Positions 49,277 to 57,646 of a stretch of 64,000 bases of DNA are shown in pieces (the first letter of the stretch is position 1; each line of letters begins with the position of its first letter). The stretch spans positions 1,922,001 to 1,986,000 of the forward strand of contig NZ_CP133020.1 of NCBI RefSeq assembly GCF_030866825.1, in the 5' to 3' direction. The notes beneath the pieces were generated by a model. The model made no database searches, had not been told where the DNA came from, and saw nothing but the letters and a program-made list of their open reading frames with translations. The stretch is from Rathayibacter sp. SW19 (GTDB taxonomy: Bacteria > Actinomycetota > Actinomycetes > Actinomycetales > Microbacteriaceae). A program made the position numbers and the translations under genes.

Positions 49277-50448
49277 CAGGAGCTCCCTTCCGCGGTGCAC
49301 AACGCCGGGGTGGTGTCGGCGCCGCTGATTCCTTGCGCGTCGTGCGCTTTGAGCCAGGCGTCGGAGTCGACAGCGGTGGCGTTGGTGCCGCCGGGGCGGA
49401 TCTCGAAATGCAGGTGCGGTCCGGTCGAGTGCCCCTCGGAGCCGACATCCGCGATGTGCTGGCCCGCGGTCACGAGGTCCCCGACCTGGACGTAGATGTG
49501 CTCCTCGTGGCCGTAGGCGGAGGCGACGACCTGGCCGCCGACGTTGTGCTCGATGACGATGAGGTTCCCGTACCCTGCGGCCGGGCCTGCGGCGGTGACG
49601 CGGCCGGCCGCGATCGCCAGGATCGGGGTGCCGGCCGGGGCGCCGTAGTCGGTTCCGGTGTGGAAGCTCGGTTGACCGGTGATCGGGTCGACGCGCGGCC
49701 CGAAGCCGTCCGTTTTCACCCAGGTCCCGGCCGGGAGCGGGAAGACGATCTGGGTCGCCTCCGGCAAGTCCGAGGGCGCCGACGAACCGGGATTGCCGTT
49801 GCTGTCGCGTGCTCTGGTGAGTGTGGCGAGGATGGCTTCGGCGACGGGTTGGTAGTTCTGATACCTGTCCGGGTACGCGGAGACTTCGACGCTCTGGGCG
49901 GCCTGGCCGGGGTCCATCTGTTGCCAGCCGGGAATATCCAGCAGACCATGCGGCGACGGGTAGTTGGGTCCGGTCGGTCCACCGAAGAACGCCTTGGCCT
50001 GGTAGACCGGGTCCATCAACTGCGCGACCGTGCCCCACCCAGACTGCGGCCGCATCTGGAACATCCCGAGGCTGTCGTGGTCGGATCCGTTGCCGTCGTT
50101 CGGGTAGGTGGCCGAGTCGGGGTAGGCCGAGGTGTTGGCGAGCATCCGCAGGCTCGATTCGGTGAGGGCGCCCATGAGCGCGACCAGCGCGCCCTGGCGG
50201 CCGACACCCTGAACTTGGCCGGCGACGGTGATGATCGCCGCGGCGTGCGTGAGTTGGGTCTTGTCCAGCGTGACCGTCTGGCCGTCCTTGGTCGTGGCGG
50301 TCAGTGAGTCCGGCACCGGGCCGAGGCTGAGAGTGCTGGTGGTGCAGGCCGCGACGGCGGACGGATTGGCGAGCACTCCGATCAGCACCAGCAGTGCGGC
50401 CGGCCCGACGAAGACCAAGGCGGCAAATCCCGCGGCGAGCTTCTTCAT
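49276..50448 (-). CDS. M23 peptidase with lysozyme-like domain, cell-wall processing for transfer
   Basis: 390 residues. An N-terminal hydrophobic segment (AALVFVGPAALLVLIGVLA) works as signal or anchor. Residues 65-180 resemble a lytic transglycosylase-like region (GALTESSLRMLANTS, DSLGMFQMRPQSGWG), and residues 235-360 are an M23/LytM domain with the zinc ligands HTGTDYG and HLHFE. Such enzymes open the peptidoglycan for the T4SS, like VirB1. The start ATG 50448 is 17 bases from the upstream gene end. Confidence 0.9.
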   Translation of the reverse strand: MKKLAAGFAALVFVGPAALLVLIGVLANPSAVAACTTSTLSLGPVPDSLTATTKDGQTVTLDKTQLTHAAAIITVAGQVQGVGRQGALVALMGALTESSLRMLANTSAYPDSATYPNDGNGSDHDSLGMFQMRPQSGWGTVAQLMDPVYQAKAFFGGPTGPNYPSPHGLLDIPGWQQMDPGQAAQSVEVSAYPDRYQNYQPVAEAILATLTRARDSNGNPGSSAPSDLPEATQIVFPLPAGTWVKTDGFGPRVDPITGQPSFHTGTDYGAPAGTPILAIAAGRVTAAGPAAGYGNLIVIEHNVGGQVVASAYGHEEHIYVQVGDLVTAGQHIADVGSEGHSTGPHLHFEIRPGGTNATAVDSDAWLKAHDAQGISGADTTPALCTAEGSS

Positions 50449-50465
50449 CACAACTGCACCCGGTT

Positions 50466-51146
50466 TCAGCGCAGGGGCTTGCCGAGCTGGGACAGGCGCA
50501 ACAGCCGGCACGTGGAGTACGTCGGCTGGCAGGTCTCGAAGACAGTGAACGACACCTGCCCCGAGGTGCTGACGGGCTTACCGTCCCAGACGCCGGCCCG
50601 GTGGCGGGTCCCGGTGATCGTGTAGGCGGTCGTACCCGGAAGCAGGGTGCCACGTCCTTGCTGGAGCGCTTGCGGCCAGACGGACGGCACCACGGCGGTG
50701 TCGATGGTGAGCCATTGACGGGTCTGGTACTGGCGCAGCTGCGCCCATGTCTGTTCTGTCGGGTAGTAGCTGGTCAGGTCGGCGGCCAGCCCTGGAGTCT
50801 CCTGCCCGGACGGGTCCCCGACCTCGACGCTGGCCTGTATGTAGTCCGCCGGCTCCAGTTCGCTGGTGGTGTTCCACGCGAACAGGGTCATCGCGAGGTG
50901 CCGGGCGAACTGCTCCGCATTGACGATCGGCGCAACTGTCGGGACCGCGGTCGGCACTGGCGAGTCCGGACCGGCCGCCATCGCGGTCGGGACGGTGTTT
51001 GCGCTGGTGTCGGCCGGTGTGGGCGTGCCGGGGTTGTGGACGAGTCCGTATGCGCCGACGCCGATCAGGGCGGCCGTAACCAGCCCGGCGATGACCAACA
51101 CGATGACGGTGCGGTGGGGCCGGTGCCGGGACACTCTCTCGTTCAT
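50466..51146 (-). CDS. VirB8/TcpC-like membrane-anchored transfer protein
   Basis: 226 residues. The short basic N terminus (MNERVSRHRPHR) is followed by one helix (residues 13-35) and a Pro/Thr-rich linker. The extracytoplasmic domain (residues 75-226) contains the FARHLAMTLFAWNTTSELEP segment expected of an NTF2-like fold. This topology matches VirB8/TcpC. GAAGGA upstream supports ATG 51146. Function is inferred from topology and location. Confidence 0.7.
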   Translation of the reverse strand: MNERVSRHRPHRTVIVLVIAGLVTAALIGVGAYGLVHNPGTPTPADTSANTVPTAMAAGPDSPVPTAVPTVAPIVNAEQFARHLAMTLFAWNTTSELEPADYIQASVEVGDPSGQETPGLAADLTSYYPTEQTWAQLRQYQTRQWLTIDTAVVPSVWPQALQQGRGTLLPGTTAYTITGTRHRAGVWDGKPVSTSGQVSFTVFETCQPTYSTCRLLRLSQLGKPLR

Positions 51147-51240
51147 GCGGGGGTTCCTTCCGGGCGGCGTACTGACGCCGGGAAGGTGCACACCACACAC
51201 CCTCTGCCGACGCGCGGCCGTTCGGCGGGTTAGCCGAGGG

Positions 51241-52323
51241 TTAGCCGGTAGCGACCGTCGGGGTGGCTTGTTCTCGGGCAGTGCGGGCCGCTTGCGCAAA
51301 CGCGGTCGTGCCGGCCAGGGTCGCCAAGAATTGTTCCCATTGCCAGTCGGTGAGGGCGGCGCCGATCTGGGCGGCGTCGTAGCGGTTCCACCAGCCGCCC
51401 AGGTCGTCCCAGAGGTAGAGGAACGAGCGAAGCGGTAGCAGCACCGGCTCGCCGTCGTCCAGGCGACGCTGGGCGCCGGGGATGGGGTGCTTCCTCTTCT
51501 TGGTTGCGGCCTTCGCGCGCCGCAAGGCTTGGGCGGCGAGGCGTTCCAGGTCAGCGGCGTGAACGGTGGCCTCCAGCTCCCGCACTCGCGCCGCTCCGGC
51601 GGCCGCCTGCTGACGGATTCCGGCCGGCTGGGCCTGGTCGGTGGCGAGCTGGTCGAGCTCACTCAGCGCCAGGCGTGCGTTGACCCGTTGCAGTCCTGGA
51701 TGCACCGGACCGCCGGCAGTGATCGCCTCCAGCTCGGCTGCGGCCTGTACCCGTACCGGCTCGGGCTGGGCCGGGTCGCCGGCGATCGCTTGGAGGCGGC
51801 CGGTCTCCTCCAGGCGGGAGTACGCCTTACGGCCGGTGATGAGCAGGGCCGCCTGCTCGCGGGCGTCCCCGCTCGCGGTGGATGGTGCCGCCGAATCGGC
51901 GGCACCATCTGACCTGGGATTTTGTCCACCGGCGGTGAACCGGGACGCCTCCTGCCGGCGGGTTGCATCCTCGGCCAACAGCACCTTCAACTCCCGGTAG
52001 AGGGCGGCTTGTTCTGTTTGGGTCAACGGTTTGTGCAGCACGTTGTCGTCTTGCTCCGCCAACAGTTGCCCGAGACGGGTGGAGATGCCGGAGCGGACCC
52101 ACACGTTGACGGTCTTCCACCCCAGCCGTTTGATGGCGGCCAGGCGGCGGACCCCGCAGATCAGCATGCCGTCCGGGGTGATCGTGATTGGCTGCAGCAG
52201 CCCTTCCCGGTCGATCGACGCGGTGAGCGGATCGAGATCGCCAAGGTCCTGCCGGTGCCTGTTCCCGGCCCAGATGGAGTCGGTAGCCCGCTCCAGCTCG
52301 ATGTGCCCGGGCGTGCTACCCAT
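51241..52323 (-). CDS. ParB-like nuclease domain protein
   Basis: 360 residues. The N-terminal ParB domain has SIDREGLLQPITITPDG, LICGVRRLAAIKRLGW and the following VWVRSGIS segment. The middle is helical, with Ala/Glu/Arg-rich stretches; a C-terminal WDDLGGWWNRYDAAQIG segment is distinct. On integrative elements ParB-like proteins may stabilise or regulate the excised form. The start overlaps the upstream gene by eight bases. No ParA is encoded beside it. Confidence 0.85.
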   Translation of the reverse strand: MGSTPGHIELERATDSIWAGNRHRQDLGDLDPLTASIDREGLLQPITITPDGMLICGVRRLAAIKRLGWKTVNVWVRSGISTRLGQLLAEQDDNVLHKPLTQTEQAALYRELKVLLAEDATRRQEASRFTAGGQNPRSDGAADSAAPSTASGDAREQAALLITGRKAYSRLEETGRLQAIAGDPAQPEPVRVQAAAELEAITAGGPVHPGLQRVNARLALSELDQLATDQAQPAGIRQQAAAGAARVRELEATVHAADLERLAAQALRRAKAATKKRKHPIPGAQRRLDDGEPVLLPLRSFLYLWDDLGGWWNRYDAAQIGAALTDWQWEQFLATLAGTTAFAQAARTAREQATPTVATG

Positions 52324-53191
52324 CTCGCTCGCCCCCCAGCGTTCGAGGTGCGGCCAGTGTGACGGCGAGCACGAGGTCGTCATCGCCAAGCAGGATGCGC
52401 AGCGGTTCGCCGATCAGCAGCCGTAGCAGCACACCCCGGCCCGCGGCCGTGTGTGCGAGGTCCGGGTCCGGGACGCCGAGGACGACGCGCAGCAGACCAG
52501 ACCAGGATTCTGTGGTCATATCGAGTAAGACACGGGCCTGCCGGTCCCGCCGTAGTGCCTCGAACGCTGAGGCCCGGGAGGTGGACTCGGTCAGGCGAGC
52601 GCACACGTACTCCACCCCGGTGCGGGCGGTCTCGGCCGGCCAGCCCAGCAGCCTCAGCAGGGCGATCGTGTCGTCAATCGCGGAGCCCACACTGGTCGCT
52701 CCTTCGCCCGGAGCACGGGGCGGCGCGGCCTCGTCCTCACCGAACGCGTCGGCGGCAGGGTCGGTGTGGAAGGCTGGATGGTAGTCGGGTAGCGGGTTCT
52801 CCCGGTCGCTGAAGCGTTCGGCGTCGTGGAAGACCGAATACTGGGGGCGGCGGGCTTGATGGACGGCGCAAAGAAGTCCGTTCGCCCGCTCTTCTGCGAT
52901 ACAGGTGATTTGCACGGCGCGGGTGACCATCGCCCACGGGTCCTCCGCTCGCCGGGTTGAGGGGTTGCGCATCGCGTCGAACGCCGCCGCGGCGGCCTCC
53001 CAAGGGTCCAGCCCGTGCTTGCGGGCCAGCGCCGCATACCGGCCGGCCGCGTGCCGCATCAGCGCGGCAGCCTCCGGGTCGTCCCGCCAGGCGCCACTGC
53101 CCGCGGCGTGCAGGCGAGTCAGCAGGGCGCGCAGCCCTTCGGAGTCCTCAAACCGCCGGCGCGCCTGGCGCGGGTGGGCCTTGTTGATCAT
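52316..53191 (-). CDS. Conserved element protein, function unknown
   Basis: 291 residues. No domain is recognised with confidence. It is soluble, with helical segments (DPWEAAAAAFDAMRNPSTRR; WAMVTRAVQITCIAEERANG) that occur in a group of actinobacterial mobile-element proteins. The ATG at 53191 has the strong binding site AGGAGGT nine bases upstream. It precedes the ParB-like gene by overlap and may act with it. Confidence 0.78.
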   Translation of the reverse strand: MINKAHPRQARRRFEDSEGLRALLTRLHAAGSGAWRDDPEAAALMRHAAGRYAALARKHGLDPWEAAAAAFDAMRNPSTRRAEDPWAMVTRAVQITCIAEERANGLLCAVHQARRPQYSVFHDAERFSDRENPLPDYHPAFHTDPAADAFGEDEAAPPRAPGEGATSVGSAIDDTIALLRLLGWPAETARTGVEYVCARLTESTSRASAFEALRRDRQARVLLDMTTESWSGLLRVVLGVPDPDLAHTAAGRGVLLRLLIGEPLRILLGDDDLVLAVTLAAPRTLGGERDG

Positions 53192-53270
53192 CGGTATGGC
53201 ACCTCCTAGCCTGCAGGTGCGCGCACCGGCCCCCGTCACCGTGACCGTGCCGGGGGCGGGCATGGTCAGC

Positions 53271-53681
53271 TCACTGCAGCCCGATGCTGGAGCGGGCGGC
53301 ACCCTGCGGTGACGTGCTGGTGCGCCCGAACGCGGAGGCCGGTGGCAGCCGGTGCGCCCTCGCGCTGATCACGCGCCGCGTCGTCGTGGCCGCATCCGCC
53401 GGCAGTCGGCGGGTGCGGCGGGCAAGTTCGGCGTGGAAGTCGATGCCGCGCCCGGCCACCCGGCTGCCGGCCTGCGCCAGTAGCTCGGAGGGCCGCACCC
53501 AGGCCACCCCATGTTGGTTGCTGTGGCGGGCCGGCTGGCCTGTCGCCGGTCGCGCCACGGAGGGGTCGTGGTACCGGGCCAGTGCGGGAACCTGGAGTTT
53601 GGCTGTCGCTGCGGCCGCTTCTCCTGCGGGGAGGTCGGCCTGGTGACCCGACTCACCATGCCGGTTTTCGTCGGTATTCAT
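53271..53681 (-). CDS. Small element protein, function unknown
   Basis: 136 residues. N-terminal residues are polar (MNTDENRHGESGHQADL). The rest is Ala/Arg/Pro-rich with GVAWVRPSELLAQAGSRVAG and GIDFHAELARRTRRLP segments seen in element-encoded small proteins, possibly nucleic-acid binding. GAGGAG precedes ATG 53681, which overlaps the DUF2637 stop (ATGA). A 79-base gap follows before the next gene. Confidence 0.75.
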   Translation of the reverse strand: MNTDENRHGESGHQADLPAGEAAAATAKLQVPALARYHDPSVARPATGQPARHSNQHGVAWVRPSELLAQAGSRVAGRGIDFHAELARRTRRLPADAATTTRRVISARAHRLPPASAFGRTSTSPQGAARSSIGLQ

Positions 53682-54307
53682 GCGTTGTTCTCCTCGTTCT
53701 CGTTGTGCTGCTCGGCGGTTTCTGGTGCGGGGAGGGCCGCGAACCAGCGGCCCACGGTGGAGGGGTGCACGCCGAGTTGCCGGGCGATGGCCTTGTTCGA
53801 ATGTCCCTGGCCGTGCAGCCGTACCGCGACCTGGCGCGCTCCGGCCGGTCTCTCCGCTTCTCGGATCGACCCGTCCGCTGTCGTCGCCACGCCAGAAATG
53901 GCGGGCCTGGTCAGGACGACCGTGAGGTGGGTGATCGCCAGCAGCACCAGCGGGGGCACCGCCGCCACACACGCCGCCAGGGGACCGGGGACGTCCGCAT
54001 CGGCGGCGGCGATCGCGTGCATGGCGTTGGCCGTCACGGACACCAGTGCACCTGTCGCCAGCAGCAGCCACGGATACCAGGCACCGGGTTGCCCGGCTAG
54101 GACGACGATGGCGACGGTGGCGACCACGATGATGCCGTCCACGATCAGCGGCCACGCCCACGCCTCCTGCGCCGCGATCCCCGAGCGGCGGGCCAGGTCG
54201 GCCAGAGCGGTGAAGGAGAGCCAGAACGCCCCCGCGGCGATGAACACGGTCCCGGCCACCGCCGTCGCCACCGCCAGTCGGCCGCCGCGACCAGTCGGCG
54301 CGATCAC
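53678..54307 (-). CDS. DUF2637 (SpdA-like) membrane protein with C-terminal helix-turn-helix
   Basis: 209 residues. Four hydrophobic segments lie at about residues 11-32, 51-68, 76-98 and 107-131; the DUF2637 motif AWAWPLIVDGIIVVATVAIV is clear. The C-terminal 60 residues include a helix-turn-helix (GHSNKAIARQLGVHPSTVGR). DUF2637 proteins (SpdA) are linked to plasmid spread in Streptomyces. A membrane protein carrying a DNA-binding tail may tie the element or its regulation to the membrane. Overlaps both neighbours. Confidence 0.85.
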   Translation of the reverse strand: MIAPTGRGGRLAVATAVAGTVFIAAGAFWLSFTALADLARRSGIAAQEAWAWPLIVDGIIVVATVAIVVLAGQPGAWYPWLLLATGALVSVTANAMHAIAAADADVPGPLAACVAAVPPLVLLAITHLTVVLTRPAISGVATTADGSIREAERPAGARQVAVRLHGQGHSNKAIARQLGVHPSTVGRWFAALPAPETAEQHNENEENNA

Positions 54308-55206
54308 GAGAGCAGCCGGTCGGGGGTGACCCGTACCACCCGAGGTGGCGACTCACTCTGCCCGGCGCCCGGCGCCGTAGGAGCGGTGTGGGTTGCGCGG
54401 TAGGCGGAGCGGATCGTCGCCGCAATTTCCGGCAGGCCCAGGCCGGCGTGCTCGGCGGCCGGGCCGAGCGCCGCGACAGCGTCCGCAGGGGTCGTGCCGG
54501 CTTCCGCAAGACGGCACGCGGCCCAGAACAGGCCCCGGTTCCGCTCACCCTCACCCCGCGCGGCCACCCATCCGGCCAGCCGGCTCGCGTCGATCTCACG
54601 GGGACGACCGGCGGTGAACGCGGGGACCACGGGGCGGGGGTCGAGGAAGTGACGCAACCGGGCAGCGTCCACCGGCGCCGGCGTCGTGCCGGAGGCGACG
54701 ACCAGCGCATATGCGACCCGGGGACCATCCGGCCGGAGACCGGCCGAGGGCGAGGCGATGACGTATCCGCCGGCACCACGGAAGTCCACCTGCACGCCCG
54801 CAGCCTGCCAGGACGGTTGCGGCCGTGCCGGGTCGGACGGAAAGTAGACATGCAGGCCACCGGACGGGGTGCGCGCCAGCGCCGCCCACCCGGACAGCAG
54901 ACCCGCCGCCCGCGCCCGCCGTAGCGCGGCGTATCCGGACCCGGCGGGGTGCACATCCACATCGACAACGTCCACACTTGAGAGCGGCCCGGTCGGGATG
55001 CCGATATTCGCGCCCGGCCACCGCCGCCACCACGCCGCCACCTGCCGCGTATCGATGGTCGCGTCGTGGAAGCCGTGCCCGGTCAGCGGGCGCTTCCCGC
55101 CCGGCAGACACGGAAACACCGGCACTCCCGCCTGTGCAAACAATCGCGCCGCTTCGGGCAAACGCATCCCGGTTACCTCCGACAGCAGGTCGCCGATCAC
55201 CATCAC
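54304..55206 (-). CDS. Bifunctional DNA primase/polymerase (Prim-Pol)
   Basis: 300 residues. The Prim-Pol fold is shown by AGVPVFPCLPGGKRPLTGHG, ANIGIPTGPLSSVDVVDVDV (catalytic Asp pair) and GGLHVYFPSD, through about residue 190. The C-terminal helical region resembles a primase-C tail. It is expected to make primers for the replicative or transferred element DNA. GTG 55206 overlaps the ArdC stop (GTGA); ATG 55203 is equally possible. No helicase domain is attached. Confidence 0.9.
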   Translation of the reverse strand: MMVIGDLLSEVTGMRLPEAARLFAQAGVPVFPCLPGGKRPLTGHGFHDATIDTRQVAAWWRRWPGANIGIPTGPLSSVDVVDVDVHPAGSGYAALRRARAAGLLSGWAALARTPSGGLHVYFPSDPARPQPSWQAAGVQVDFRGAGGYVIASPSAGLRPDGPRVAYALVVASGTTPAPVDAARLRHFLDPRPVVPAFTAGRPREIDASRLAGWVAARGEGERNRGLFWAACRLAEAGTTPADAVAALGPAAEHAGLGLPEIAATIRSAYRATHTAPTAPGAGQSESPPRVVRVTPDRLLS

Positions 55207-56285
55207 AAGCTCCTCGCCGCCGGCTCCGACGGCCGGCGACGCTCCGACTCGGCAACCGGCTCAGCTAAAACGGACTCCCGGCCGGTGCGCTGCGTCGTCG
55301 GGGTGTCGCGGACAAGGCCGGGAGGGTCCCCGTTGCCCAGCTGCACGGTAGGCAGGGCGTCGAGGATCGCGGCGGCGGTCTTGCGGACCCGCTCGCCGGT
55401 GGCCTGCACCACCTCGACCGGAGTTTTGCCCTCCACGGTGGCGGCCCAGCCGGAGACGTACGGGACCGTGTAGGAGGAGGTGTCCATGCCGTGTGCGGCG
55501 CCGACCATCAACGCCACCGAGTCGGCCTCCACCTCCCCGATCCCGCGATGCACAACCGCATCCTCATTGCCCGGCCCGTGCATGCGCACGTGAGCGAGCT
55601 CGTGAGCGAGAGTCTTCACCTGCGCCGCCAGGTCCATATTCTCCCGGACCGCGACCGTGCGCGCCAGGTAGTCGGTCAGTCCGTTCGCGCCGCCGATCAT
55701 GCCCTCGTGCGGCACCCGCAACAGGGCAAACCCTTCCGCCGCCACCAACGCGGCCAGCCCATCCCACAGGCCCTCCGGCGCCTCTCCTTGCAGCAGGTTC
55801 GGGCGTGGCGTCTCGGGTAGCACGTCGCCGGTGGTCTGGGACAGATCCCACACGTAGGCGGGCTTCGCACCGACCATGCGGGAGCGGACAGTCTCGCCGG
55901 GCCTGGGTTTCTCGAAGCGCCCCAAGCGTCGCCAGGACTGTCCATCCTGTGGGGTGGCCGTGGCGAAGCGGCCGGTGACCGGGGCGAGGATCATGTACCC
56001 TGCCTGCCCCGCCGATATCTGACGGCCCAGCGTCTGCCACTGTTTGAAACCCGCCACGTACGACGGCGACGGCTCCGGTACCCGGCCCTTCTCGAATGCG
56101 TCCAGATGCTGCGTCCAGATCAGCAGCGTGTTGTTGAACGACCTGGCCCGAAACCGTGCCGCGAACTCCAACGCTCGCTTCCAATCCTCACCCGACACCA
56201 GCGCCTCTACCGCGCCAGCCAGCCGCTCATGCAAAACTTCGAGCTTCGCTTCCCGTGCCGTCCGCGACTCTTCGTTCGCCGCCAT
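55203..56285 (-). CDS. ArdC-like antirestriction protein with zincin-like metallopeptidase domain
   Basis: 360 residues. The N-terminal ArdC ssDNA-binding domain (LIWTQHLDAFEKG; VAGFKQWQTLGRQI) is followed by a metallopeptidase-like domain with HELAH at residues 228-232 and E251/E254 in GEVEADSVALM. ArdC proteins protect incoming single strands from restriction. It is the first gene of the leftward transfer operon, with the promoter in the gap upstream. Related to the ImmA-like peptidase fold but with a distinct N terminus. Confidence 0.88.
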   Translation of the reverse strand: MAANEESRTAREAKLEVLHERLAGAVEALVSGEDWKRALEFAARFRARSFNNTLLIWTQHLDAFEKGRVPEPSPSYVAGFKQWQTLGRQISAGQAGYMILAPVTGRFATATPQDGQSWRRLGRFEKPRPGETVRSRMVGAKPAYVWDLSQTTGDVLPETPRPNLLQGEAPEGLWDGLAALVAAEGFALLRVPHEGMIGGANGLTDYLARTVAVRENMDLAAQVKTLAHELAHVRMHGPGNEDAVVHRGIGEVEADSVALMVGAAHGMDTSSYTVPYVSGWAATVEGKTPVEVVQATGERVRKTAAAILDALPTVQLGNGDPPGLVRDTPTTQRTGRESVLAEPVAESERRRPSEPAARSL

Positions 56286-56835
56286 ACCGACCTCCTCCCG
56301 GGGCCACTATGAGGCGGTGACCCTTGTGACCATGAGGTGCGTCAGGAAGACCAAAAAGATGCGACGGACGACGTTACAGGTGCGGCAACCGGCAGGCTCC
56401 ACGATGAACCCGACGTGCACCATCCAGTCGGTCTAACCCGTTCTGCGCCTACAGCGTCGCCGCGGGACCCCCGGGCGGCCGGGCGCCGACGAGACATCTC
56501 TATGAGGTGCGACACGGACCTCATCGATTCGCCGCCCGGGCGGCCCGCGGAGCATGGAAATTCATCTCGCCGGATGGCCTCGCGTACAAGGGCCGGGCGC
56601 TCAGCACGGGTGTGGTGGTGGGCGAGCGCGTGAGTGGATTCGTGTGCCCGAGCGTGTTCCGGTGCCATCCGGTCTTCTCAACTTCAGTCCCTCCTACTCC
56701 TGTGAGGTGCGGTGAACCGGCGCGATCACCGCGCCGGAGTTACCGGACACGAACGGAAGTCAGATCGGCTGCGATCTAGTGCTGAAATACTTCTTGGCCT
56801 AAACTCTGGTCCGAGTAGGTGTTGAAGTCTTTCGA
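56286..56835. other. Noncoding control region of the element, candidate oriT/operator region
   Basis: About 640 bases separate the leftward ArdC operon from the rightward XRE gene. TGAGGTGCG recurs at 56333-56341, 56503-56511 and 56703-56711; a variant TGAGGCGG lies at 56310. The second copy is part of ATGAGGT-N9-ACCTCAT (56502-56524). GCCGCCCGGGCGGC (56531-56544) is a perfect palindrome, CCGGCGCG-ATCAC-CGCGCCGG (56717-56737) a hairpin, and AGATCG-GCTG-CGATCT (56762-56777) another. No credible gene is seen. Such clustering suits oriT or iteron-type binding sites. Confidence 0.6.
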
Positions 56836-56874
56836 CTACAGTTCAGTTCCTCGAAAACCGATGCTAAACTGTAG
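56836..56874 (+). promoter_or_regulatory. Candidate promoter-operator of the XRE module
   Basis: CTACAGTT (56836-56843) and AACTGTAG (56867-56874) form a perfect 8-bp inverted repeat with a 23-base spacer. TTCAGT (56842-56847) and TAAACT (56865-56870), 17 bases apart, make a plausible -35/-10 pair inside it, 54 bases before the start of the XRE gene. A repressor bound to the arms would block the promoter; autoregulation is an inference. Confidence 0.55.
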
Positions 56875-56923
56875 ACGTAGTGTTTGCAAGAGGATTTCGT
56901 AGGTAGTTTATTTGGAGTCGGAG

Positions 56924-57598
56924 ATGATGACGATAACCGGGTTGCCGGACTTTGCGCGGCGTCTTAATGCGCTTTTCGCGTCGACTCCGGACCCCGAGAC
57001 GGGGAAACCGTTCACCAATGTGACGGTAGCTGAGGCGCTCAACAGCCAAGGAGTGGGCATCACACACGCGTATTTGGGGCAGTTGCGGAATGGACGAAAG
57101 AACGAGCCCAGCGCAAGCCTTGTGGGCGGGCTAGCGCAGTTCTTCAACGTCTCAGCGGAGTACTTCTTCGGCAGGCTCATTCAAGTCGATAGCAGCGAAC
57201 TGGGTCGCCGGCTGCAGTTCCTCTCAGCCCGGCCCGATGCCAATGTCGATGTTGACGATCTGAGGGCTGTCGTCGTCGCCCACGGTGAGTCATTCGATGG
57301 TGAGACCTGGAAGAGTCTGCATAACGGCAGCGCGCCGACGCGCATGCGTCAAGACGTTCTGGAAGCCATCGCCGACTACTTCGACGTTCCCCACGAATAC
57401 CTCACAGCCCCCAACCGTGACGATCGTGTGGATCTCATTGAAGCGCAGATCGAGCTCATCGACGCGCTGGCAGCCACGGGCAGCACCGGCCTGTCACTGC
57501 GCTCGGTCGGACAACCCACCCCCCACACCCTGAGAGCCATCGCCGCAGCGCTGAAAGCGACCCGCGACGACCTCAGCGATGAACATCGACGGGCCTGA
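56924..57598 (+). CDS. XRE-family helix-turn-helix regulator
   Basis: 224 residues. The N-terminal DNA-binding domain reads VTVAEALNSQGVGITHAYLG with the recognition helix THAYLGQLRNGRKNEPSAS, then LVGGLAQFFNVSAEYFFG. A second XRE-like half (residues 115-160; SVSLNNG-like WKSLHNGSAPTRMRQDVLEA) may bind the second operator arm. GGAG six bases upstream of ATG 56924 fixes the start; a TTG farther upstream is a less likely choice. With the ImmA-like peptidase gene downstream it forms a repressor/peptidase pair as in ICEBs1. Confidence 0.86.
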   Translation: MMTITGLPDFARRLNALFASTPDPETGKPFTNVTVAEALNSQGVGITHAYLGQLRNGRKNEPSASLVGGLAQFFNVSAEYFFGRLIQVDSSELGRRLQFLSARPDANVDVDDLRAVVVAHGESFDGETWKSLHNGSAPTRMRQDVLEAIADYFDVPHEYLTAPNRDDRVDLIEAQIELIDALAATGSTGLSLRSVGQPTPHTLRAIAAALKATRDDLSDEHRRA

Positions 57599-57646
57599 GT
57601 CGTCAGGCGGCTTATGGGCTTGTCGATCTGAGATTGTCTGCAAACG

